Shown: in pieces, positions 15,951 through 21,747 of the stretch
How positions within the stretch are numbered: the stretch's first letter is position 1
Layout of the letters: every line of letters starts with the position of its first letter
Assembly (NCBI GenBank): GCA_964530335.1
Contig: CAZGYG010000047.1
Coordinates: 1-21,747, forward strand
Source: VGDP01 sp964530335
GTDB taxonomy: Bacteria; Pseudomonadota; Alphaproteobacteria; SP197
Reading direction: 5' to 3'
Length of the DNA stretch: 21,747 nucleotides
Notes under the pieces: generated by a model
Told to the model about the DNA's origin: nothing
Seen by the model: the letters and a program-made list of their open reading frames with translations, nothing else
The model's database searches: none
Program-made: the position numbers and the translations under genes

Positions 15951-15972
15951 GGCCCGCCGCGCCGCGCGGGCC
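15951..15972 (+). terminator. GC hairpin between secA and mscS
   Basis: GGCCCGC (15951-15957) and GCGGGCC (15966-15972) form a perfect 7-bp stem starting 2 bp after the secA stop. No T-run follows, and mscS begins 20 bp later on the same strand, so it may only partly end secA transcription or protect its 3' end. Confidence 0.35.
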
Positions 15973-15992
15973 GTGACCGTGGCGGAGCGGAC

Positions 15993-17315
15993 ATGCCGCT
16001 GACCGACCTGTGGAACCTGGAGACGTGGCGCGGCTGGATGGCCGAGGTCACGGCCTGGGTTGGCGCCAACATCGTCGAACTGGCGATCGCCAACGCGGGC
16101 CAGCTCGTCGTCGTCGGCCTGGCCTTCGTTCTCGCCCGGTGGAGCGGACCCAGGATCGTCGGCTGGGCCACCCGGCTGGCCGAGAGCCGCGGTCCGGACG
16201 GCATCGGCGTGCGTGCCGTGGCGCGTCTGAGGCCCCTGGTCGTGCCGCTGACCTGGCTCGTGCTCCAGGGCATCGCCGCGTTCGTCGCCATCCGTGCCGA
16301 GCTGCCCCACGGCCTGCTCACGGGGATCCAGAGCCTGCTCGGCGCCTGGATCGTCATCCGGCTCGCCTCGCGCCTGGTCCACAACGAGGCGCTGTCGCGC
16401 ACGGTGGCCGCGCTGGCGTGGACGATCGCGGCCCTGAACATCGTCGGCCTGCTCGACGAGGCCATAGCGTTCCTCGACGGCTTGGCGCTGCAACTGGGCG
16501 ACCTCAGGCTCTCGGTCCTGGTCGTGATCAAGAGCGTCGTCGCGCTGGTCGTCATGCTGTGGGCGGCGTCCGCGCTGACCCGGCTGGTGGAATCCCGGGT
16601 CGGGCGCGCACCGGGCATGTCACCCTCGATGCGCGTACTGGTCGTGAAGCTGACGGGCATGGCGGCGTTCATCGTCGCCGTGCTGGTCGCGCTGAGCAGC
16701 GTCGGCATCGACCTGACCGCCTTCGCCGTGTTCAGCGGCGCCGTCGGCGTCGGCATCGGCTTCGGCCTGCAGAAGCTGGTGGCGAACCTGCTGAGCGGCG
16801 TGATGCTCCTGCTCGACCGTTCGATCAAGCCGGGCGACGTCATCGCCGTGGGGGGAACCTTCGGCTGGGTCACCGAGATCAACAGCCGCTACACCTCGGT
16901 CGCCACCCGCGACGGCACCGAACACCTGATCCCGAACGAGGAGCTGATCGTCACCCGGGTCGAGAACTGGTCGTACTCCCACGACAAGGTGCGGCTGAAG
17001 ATACCGATCGGAATCTCCTACAAATCCGACGTGCGCCAGGCGATGGAGCTCTGCCTCGAGGCGGCCGGCGAGGTCGCGCGGGTGGTCAAGGAACCGAATT
17101 CGATGTGCCTGCTTATAGGATTCGGCGACAATTCCGTGGACCTCGAGCTGCGCGTCTGGATCGCCGATCCGCGCAATGGCGTTTCCAACGTGAAAAGCGA
17201 CATTCTGCTCAAGATATGGGACAAATTTCGCGCCAACGGCATCGAGATTCCGTACCCGCAGAGCGAAGTTCGCCTGGTCGATCTCCCGAAGATCTCCGTG
17301 GCCGTCGATCGCTGA
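15993..17315 (+). CDS. MscS-family mechanosensitive channel
   Basis: A 440-residue inner-membrane channel that would release small solutes when the membrane is stretched by osmotic downshock. Several hydrophobic helices (about 25-48, 82-100, 110-128, 137-160, 175-195, 215-235) precede the pore helix and MscS signature AVFSGAVGVGIGFGLQKLVA (245-264), then NLLSGVMLLLDRSIKPGDVI. The beta domain (GWVTEINSRYTSVATRDGTE, IPNEELI) and the alpha/beta cytoplasmic cage follow. It is longer than E. coli MscS (286 residues) because of extra N-terminal helices. A GGAG site precedes the ATG at 15993. The stop shares a base with the next start (TGATG), tying it to the RimB/RimK genes. Confidence 0.92.
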   Translation: MPLTDLWNLETWRGWMAEVTAWVGANIVELAIANAGQLVVVGLAFVLARWSGPRIVGWATRLAESRGPDGIGVRAVARLRPLVVPLTWLVLQGIAAFVAIRAELPHGLLTGIQSLLGAWIVIRLASRLVHNEALSRTVAALAWTIAALNIVGLLDEAIAFLDGLALQLGDLRLSVLVVIKSVVALVVMLWAASALTRLVESRVGRAPGMSPSMRVLVVKLTGMAAFIVAVLVALSSVGIDLTAFAVFSGAVGVGIGFGLQKLVANLLSGVMLLLDRSIKPGDVIAVGGTFGWVTEINSRYTSVATRDGTEHLIPNEELIVTRVENWSYSHDKVRLKIPIGISYKSDVRQAMELCLEAAGEVARVVKEPNSMCLLIGFGDNSVDLELRVWIADPRNGVSNVKSDILLKIWDKFRANGIEIPYPQSEVRLVDLPKISVAVDR

Positions 17316-17866
17316 TGTCGCTCAGGAAGCGCAAGGCCGGAAGTGGGACCGCCGCGGCGTCGCGGCTCGTCGTCGGCTGGCGCGAGTGGGTCGCCATCGA
17401 CGCGCTGCGCCTGCCCGCGATCAAGGCCAAGCTCGACACCGGCGCGCGCACCTCGGCGCTCCATGCCTTCTACGTCGAACCGATCACCGTCGGCGGCACC
17501 CGGCGCATCCGGTTCGGCATCCATCCGTTGCAGCGGCGCCGCGACATCGCGGTCCATTGCGTCGCCGAGGCGATCGACCATCGCCAGGTCACCGATTCCG
17601 GCGGGCATCGCGAGCTGCGCTGGGTGATCGAGGCGGCGGTGCGACTGGGCGCGCAGACCTGGCCGATCGAGATTACGCTGACCAACCGGGACGATATGAT
17701 GTTCCGCATGTTGATCGGCCGTTCGGCCATGGGCGCGCGTCTGCTGGTCGATCCGGCGCGGTCCTACGTGCTCGGCCTGCCGCCGCGCGGGCTCTACGCG
17801 GAGCCGGCGGCGAAGAAGAAACGTCGCCCGGGAGAATCTCATGCGCATCGTCGTCCTGGCCCGTAA
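17315..17866 (+). CDS. RimB-like retropepsin-type protease (ATP-dependent zinc protease family)
   Basis: A 183-residue protein of the COG4067/Pfam Zn_protease family, now regarded as bacterial retropepsin-like aspartic proteases; Pseudomonas RimB, which acts with RimK, belongs here. The catalytic D41-T-G loop lies in IKAKLDTGARTSALHA (36-51), preceded by VVGWREWVAIDAL. The second family signature MLIGRSAMGARLLVDPARSY (132-151) is intact. Only one DTG is present, so the active form should be a dimer. The start overlaps the mscS stop by one base, and the last 26 bp overlap rimK, where the tail (KKKRRPGESHAHRR) looks dispensable. Together with rimK this implies that it trims or controls a RimK product or partner. 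Confidence 0.85.
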   Translation: MSLRKRKAGSGTAAASRLVVGWREWVAIDALRLPAIKAKLDTGARTSALHAFYVEPITVGGTRRIRFGIHPLQRRRDIAVHCVAEAIDHRQVTDSGGHRELRWVIEAAVRLGAQTWPIEITLTNRDDMMFRMLIGRSAMGARLLVDPARSYVLGLPPRGLYAEPAAKKKRRPGESHAHRRPGP

Positions 17867-18746
17867 GCCGAACCTCTACTCGCACAAGCGGCTGGTCGAG
17901 GCGGGCCAGGCGCGCGGCCACCAGGTGCGCATCATCAATACGCTGCGCTGCTACATGAACATCACCTCGCTGCGACCCGAGGTCCGCTACCAGGGCGAGA
18001 CGCTCAAGGGCATCGACGCCGTGATCCCGCGCATCGGCGCCTCGGTCACGTACTACGGCTTGGCGGTGCTGCGCCAGTTCGAGATGATGGGCGTGTACCC
18101 CTTGAACGAATCCGTCGGCGTCGGCCGCTCGCGCGACAAGCTGCGCGCCCTGCAACTGCTCGCGCGCGCCGGCGTCGGCCTGCCGGTGACGGGTTTCGCC
18201 CACTCCCCCGACGACACCGGCGACCTGGTGCGCATCGCCGGCGGCGCGCCGCTGGTGATCAAGCTGCTCGAGGGCACCCACGGACGCGGCGTGGTGCTGG
18301 CCGAGACCGACGGCGCCGCGACCAGCGTGATCGACGCCTTCCGCGGGCTCGACGCGCACTTCCTGGCCCAGGAATTCATCAAGGAGGCGGGCGGCTCGGA
18401 CATCCGCGCCTTCGTGGTCGGCACCAAGGTCGTCGCCGCCATGAGGCGCCAGGGCAAGGAGGGCGAGTTCCGCTCCAACCTGCACCGCGGCGGCAGCGCC
18501 ACGGTGATCAAGATCACCCCCGAGGAGCGTTCGACCGCGGTGCGCGCGGCCAAGACTCTCGGCCTCAACGTGGCCGGGGTCGACATGCTGCGCTCGAACC
18601 ACGGGCCGGTCGTCATGGAGGTCAATTCCTCGCCCGGGCTCGAAGGGATCGAGCGCGCGACCGGCAAGGACGTGGCCGGCATGATCATCGAGTTCATCGA
18701 ACGCAACGCCAAGCCGCATCGCACGCGGACGCGCGGCACCGGATGA
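17841..18746 (+). CDS. rimK: RimK-type ATP-grasp glutamate ligase
   Basis: A 301-residue ligase that is co-linear with E. coli RimK (300 residues), which adds glutamates to the C-terminus of ribosomal protein S6 and can make poly-glutamate. Shared blocks include LYSHKRLVEAG, FDAVIPRIG-like IDAVIPRIGASVTYYG, RQFEMMGVYPLNES, RDKLRALQLLARAG, LPVTGFAHSPDDT, GGAPLVIKLLEGTHG (ATP-grasp loop), AQEFIKEAGGSDIRAFVVG, EFRSNLHRGGSA and VMEVNSSPGLEGIE (metal-binding E/N). The close match suggests the same chemistry, although substrate choice can differ. The GGGAG site lies within the rimB end. The stop overlaps the next gene's start (ATGA). Confidence 0.95.
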   Translation: MRIVVLARKPNLYSHKRLVEAGQARGHQVRIINTLRCYMNITSLRPEVRYQGETLKGIDAVIPRIGASVTYYGLAVLRQFEMMGVYPLNESVGVGRSRDKLRALQLLARAGVGLPVTGFAHSPDDTGDLVRIAGGAPLVIKLLEGTHGRGVVLAETDGAATSVIDAFRGLDAHFLAQEFIKEAGGSDIRAFVVGTKVVAAMRRQGKEGEFRSNLHRGGSATVIKITPEERSTAVRAAKTLGLNVAGVDMLRSNHGPVVMEVNSSPGLEGIERATGKDVAGMIIEFIERNAKPHRTRTRGTG

Positions 18747-19807
18747 TCCGGCCCACGGTGGACGACGCGACGGCGCGCAACGCGCCGTTCGAAATCGCCG
18801 GCACCGTCGTGCCTCCGGGCCGGCGCGCCGTCGTCGACGTGCCGATCAGCAACCTGTCCAATCACACGCCCATGACCATGCCCGTGCAGGTGGTCAACGG
18901 GCGGCGGGCGGGGCCCTGCCTGTTCGTCTCGGCCGCCCTGCACGGCGACGAGATCAACGGGGTCGAGATCATCCGGCGCCTGCTCAGGGACCCGGATATC
19001 GGTTCGATCCACGGTACGGTGGTCGCCATTCCCATCGTCAACGTGTTCGGCTTCGTCGCCGGATCGCGCTATCTGCCCGACCGCCGCGACCTCAACCGTT
19101 CGTTTCCTGGATCGGCGAACGGATCGCTCGCCGGGCGTCTCGCCCATGTCTTCATCAACGAGATCCTGGCGCGCTGCAGCCACGGCATCGATCTGCACAC
19201 GGGGGCGATTCACCGCGACAACCTGCCCCAGGTCCGCGCCAATATCGACGATCCGACGATCCTCGGCATGGCGCGGGCGTTCGGCGCGCCGGTCGTGATC
19301 AACGCCGGCGAGCGCGAGGGTTCCCTGCGCCAGGCGGCCGCCCGGCGCAAGATCCCGGTCATCGTCTACGAAGGCGGCGAGGCGCTGCGCTTTCAGGACG
19401 ACGTGATCCGCATCGGCGTGCGCGGCGTGCGCCGGGTCATGCGCGCGATCGGCATGCTGCGCGCGGCGCCGCGCACGGCGCCCCCGCCCGAGCCCCTGAT
19501 CGCCCGGTCGAGCACCTGGGTGCGCGCGCCGGGCGGCGGCATCCTGCGCGCCGAGGTGCGGCTCGGCCAGCGCGTCGAGCAAAACGAACGCCTGGGCGTG
19601 GTCGCCGATCCGTTCGGCGAGAACGAAGTCGTCGTCGTGGCCAGGACGCGCGGCATCGTCATCGGCCGTCTCAATCTGCCGGTGGTCAACGCCGGCGACG
19701 CCCTGTTCCACATCGTCGGCACCGCCGGCACCCAGGCGGCCGCGCTCAGCCTCGAGGCGGTCGATCTCAGCTACGTGGCGTCCGAGAACCGCCAGATGTT
19801 CGACTGA
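18743..19807 (+). CDS. Succinylglutamate desuccinylase/aspartoacylase-family deacylase
   Basis: A 354-residue M14-like zinc hydrolase. Zinc ligands H67 and E70 lie in LHGDEING, H152 in DLHTGA; substrate-binding R118-D-LNRSFPG region is DLNRSFPG (116-123), and E210 in VIVYEGGEA fits the catalytic glutamate. Residues from about 258 form a lipoyl/hammerhead-like beta domain (RAPGGGILRAEVRLGQRV, GDALFHI), usual for this subfamily. The family removes acyl groups from acyl-amino acids or cuts isopeptide-like amides; the exact substrate is unknown. ATGA overlap with rimK indicates co-translation. RimK, RimB-like protease and this enzyme form a recurring neighbourhood, predicted in the literature to be part of an amidoligase/peptide-tagging pathway. 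Confidence 0.87.
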   Translation: MIRPTVDDATARNAPFEIAGTVVPPGRRAVVDVPISNLSNHTPMTMPVQVVNGRRAGPCLFVSAALHGDEINGVEIIRRLLRDPDIGSIHGTVVAIPIVNVFGFVAGSRYLPDRRDLNRSFPGSANGSLAGRLAHVFINEILARCSHGIDLHTGAIHRDNLPQVRANIDDPTILGMARAFGAPVVINAGEREGSLRQAAARRKIPVIVYEGGEALRFQDDVIRIGVRGVRRVMRAIGMLRAAPRTAPPPEPLIARSSTWVRAPGGGILRAEVRLGQRVEQNERLGVVADPFGENEVVVVARTRGIVIGRLNLPVVNAGDALFHIVGTAGTQAAALSLEAVDLSYVASENRQMFD

Positions 19808-19826
19808 TCGCGGAGGCTATTCCGTC

Positions 19827-21185
19827 TTGCCCATCGACCGCCGGAAAATCGCCGAGCTTCGCCAGCGCGAGGACGCGCGCTTCATCCACGAGCGCCCGCG
19901 CAGCATGGAGCGGCTGCGGCGGGCGCGACGAACCATGCCCGGCGGCGTGCCGATGTCGTGGATGGTGAGCCTCTACGCCCATCCGCCCTTCTTCGTCGCC
20001 GAGGCGAAAGGAACGTACTTCACCGATATCGACGGACACCGCTACCTCGACATGAACCTGGCCGACACCAGCATGGGCTGCGGCTACGGGTCGGAACCGG
20101 TGGCCGAGGCGATGAGGTCCCAGTTCCTGCGCGGCAGCCAGTTCCTGCTTCCCACCGAGGAAACCGTCGTCGTTTGCGAGGCGCTGGCGGAACGTTTCGC
20201 GATGCCGCGCTGGCAGTTCACCCTTTCCGCCTCGGGCGCGAACCAGGAAGCCATCCGCATCTCGCGCGCGTTCACCGGGCGCGACCGGATTCTCGTGTTC
20301 GACGGCAAGTATCACGGCATGCTCGACGAAACCGAGCACGCCCCGAGCGGCGACGGCGGCATCCACGCCGAGGTGAGGGGGCTGGCGCGGAGCGCGGGCA
20401 ACGCCACGGACATCGTGCCCTACAACGACCTCGCGGCCGTCGCCGCGGTTCTGGAACGCGGGGAAACGGCGTGCGTCCTGGTCGAGGCCGCCGTGACGAA
20501 CGTCGGCGGGGTCATCATGCCGCTGCCCGGATTCCTGCACGGGCTGCGCGAATTGACCCGGCGCTGCGGCGCCGTTCTCGTCGTCGACGAGGCGCACACC
20601 CACGTCTGCGCCTGGGGCGGGCTGAAGCGGGCCTGGAACATCGAATGCGACGTGCTCGTGCTGGGCAAGGCGATCGCCGGCGGCATCCCGGCCGGTGTCT
20701 ATGGGTTGAGCGATGGCTTGGCGGCGTTCCTCGAGGATTCGCTCGCCAAGGGATCGCGGGGCTATCTGCCCACCTTGGCCGTGGGCGGGACCTTGTTCGG
20801 CAACGCGCTCCAGATCGCGGCTATCCGCGCGACGCTCGATCACATCCTGACCGAGACGAACCACGCCAAGGCGGCCGACCTCGGAGCGAAACTGGCGGAC
20901 GGCATCGAGGCGGGCGCCAGGAAGCGCGGCCTGGGCTGGTCGGCGCATCGGCTCTATTGCCGATCGGGATACCATTTCGCGGACCGGCTGCCGCGCGACA
21001 ACGCCGAGGCGCGGGCCGCGAGCGATCAGGACCTGCGCGATCTCATGCGGGTCTACATGGCCAACCGCGGCGTCTGGGAGGCCATCTTCAGCGCCAGCCC
21101 CGCGGTTTCGCTCGTCGCCGACACGACCGACGTCGATCTCTACCTGTCGGTCTACGAATCATCCCTGGACGAGCTCACCGCGTAG
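19827..21185 (+). CDS. Class III PLP-dependent aminotransferase (glutamate-1-semialdehyde aminomutase-like)
   Basis: A 452-residue fold-type I PLP enzyme. The Schiff-base lysine is K281 in VLGKAIAGGIPAGVYG, the pyridine-binding aspartate D254 in VVDEAHTH, and the phosphate/stacking region includes SASGANQEAIR (134-144) and KYHGM (161-165). The layout follows glutamate-1-semialdehyde aminomutase-like proteins, but the DEAHTHV motif differs from DEVxTGFR of most class III enzymes, so it is not called hemL. The start is TTG at 19827 with GGAGG ten bases upstream; the gene begins 19 bp after the deacylase stop, so it likely shares the operon. Its substrate may be an amino acid or amine made or released by the RimK pathway; that is inference. 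Confidence 0.85.
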   Translation: MPIDRRKIAELRQREDARFIHERPRSMERLRRARRTMPGGVPMSWMVSLYAHPPFFVAEAKGTYFTDIDGHRYLDMNLADTSMGCGYGSEPVAEAMRSQFLRGSQFLLPTEETVVVCEALAERFAMPRWQFTLSASGANQEAIRISRAFTGRDRILVFDGKYHGMLDETEHAPSGDGGIHAEVRGLARSAGNATDIVPYNDLAAVAAVLERGETACVLVEAAVTNVGGVIMPLPGFLHGLRELTRRCGAVLVVDEAHTHVCAWGGLKRAWNIECDVLVLGKAIAGGIPAGVYGLSDGLAAFLEDSLAKGSRGYLPTLAVGGTLFGNALQIAAIRATLDHILTETNHAKAADLGAKLADGIEAGARKRGLGWSAHRLYCRSGYHFADRLPRDNAEARAASDQDLRDLMRVYMANRGVWEAIFSASPAVSLVADTTDVDLYLSVYESSLDELTA

Positions 21186-21207
21186 CGCGCGGCCCAGGGC
21201 GCGCGCT
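21184..21207. terminator. GC hairpin between convergent genes
   Basis: AGCGCGC (21184-21190) and GCGCGCT (21201-21207) form a perfect 7-bp stem around a 10-base loop, right at the aminotransferase stop. It lies between convergent genes and could end transcription in both directions, but no T-run is present. Confidence 0.35.
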
Positions 21208-21224
21208 TCGCCCGGAATCGGACC

Positions 21225-21688
21225 CTATTCCCAGCCGATGAAGGTCTTGAAGCTGCCGAGGGAATCCTCGAAGTCGTCGAAGGCCAACAACAGGTTCTCG
21301 TAGCTCACCCCGCCCGAGAACTCCGCGTCGGCCTCCAGGAACGGATCCAATTCGTTGTCGAGGAACGCGCGGCTCAAGCGGTTGTCGTAGTTCCACTGGT
21401 TGACCTGCTCGTAGCTCATGCCCTGGTCGAGATCGAAGCCGACCCGAATGGTCATGCCGGTGCACGTCCCGCCCTCCGCGCAGTCGTAGAGGTAGACGTT
21501 GAATCGTTGCCCTGCATGCCCATGCGGATCACCGGATCGCCCTCCTCGGTGATCTCGACCCCGGCCCGATAGCCGCGCTCGACCAGCGCATCGGCTACGG
21601 CCTGCGGCGAAAACCCGCTGAAGCACTGGGCGTTCGCGGTCGCGACGCCGGCCGTCAGCAGCAGCGTCGCCAGAACGAGTCCACGCAT
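21225..21688 (-). pseudogene. YbjN-domain secreted protein with a one-base frameshift
   Basis: The N-terminal half starts at ATG 21688 with a good GGAGG site, has a signal peptide (MRGLVLATLLLTAGVATANA) and continues SPQAVADALVERGYRAGVEI to VIRMGMQGN. The expected continuation FNVYLYDCAEGGTCTGM then DLDQGMSYEQVNQWNYDN and FDDFEDSLGSFKTFIGWE lies in another frame ending at 21225. Only 2 bases (21504-21505) separate the last good codon of frame one (21506-21508) from the first of frame two (21501-21503), so a single base is missing. Either this is a broken gene or the assembly has an error; both halves are otherwise well conserved. The family is of unknown function. Intact, the protein would have about 154 residues and be exported. 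Confidence 0.75.
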
Positions 21689-21747
21689 GTCGGCACCTCC
21701 CTCTCCTGGTCCGTACCCCGCGCGGCCCGCCCGGCGCCGGTTCGCAC

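Noticed and set aside
16010..17866. 618-codon plus-strand frame that could suggest a long N-terminal extension of the RimB-like protease
   Set aside because: The part before 17315 is an out-of-frame reading of mscS; the ATG at 17315 gives a family-typical length.

Overview
The window is GC-rich, densely packed bacterial chromosome that reads as an alphaproteobacterium, most likely of a Rhodospirillales-like lineage. The markers are a ChvI/ChvG-type two-component pair, an Hsp20 gene followed by a DUF1150 gene, an NDUFAF5-like methyltransferase-fold protein, and divergent secA and ppiC-argJ-GNAT-mutT units. I see no rRNA, tRNA, CRISPR array, insertion sequence or phage gene. Genes are tightly spaced, with many 1-8 bp overlaps.

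Layout. (1) 1-3744: the 3' end of an unidentified gene; a minus-strand pair (GFA-family zinc protein, then EamA/DMT transporter) diverging from a LysR regulator across an AT-rich operator/promoter; a class I methyltransferase co-translated with lysR; and a lone EutQ-like cupin. (2) 3741-4457: a HugZ-type flavin/heme-related protein on the minus strand. (3) 4560-7892: chvI, chvG and a periplasmic M23 peptidase, the last two joined by an ATGA overlap, suggesting an envelope-stress operon. (4) 7886-8708: DUF1150 and hsp20 on the minus strand, driven by a recognisable sigma-32-type promoter and a leader with the features of a ROSE RNA thermometer. (5) 8794-9897: a small acidic secreted protein and the NDUFAF5-like protein. 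(6) 9923-10025: a dispersed-repeat-like palindromic element between convergent genes. (7) 10050-13099: mutT, a GNAT acetyltransferase, argJ and a periplasmic parvulin, forming one minus-strand operon. (8) 13265-15949: secA behind a GC-rich, hairpin-filled leader. (9) 15993-21185: mscS, a RimB-like retropepsin-type protease, rimK, an aspartoacylase-family deacylase and a class III aminotransferase, tightly coupled. (10) 21225-21688: a YbjN-family secreted protein broken by a one-base frameshift.

Functionally, the window combines housekeeping (secretion, arginine synthesis, nucleotide-pool sanitation) with stress biology: envelope sensing with a cell-wall hydrolase, heat-shock control at both transcription and RNA level, and an osmotic/amidoligase-type operon. 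The most informative items are the hsp20 thermometer leader and the mscS-rimB-rimK-deacylase-aminotransferase operon. Gene identities rest on recognising protein motifs by eye; no database search was run.
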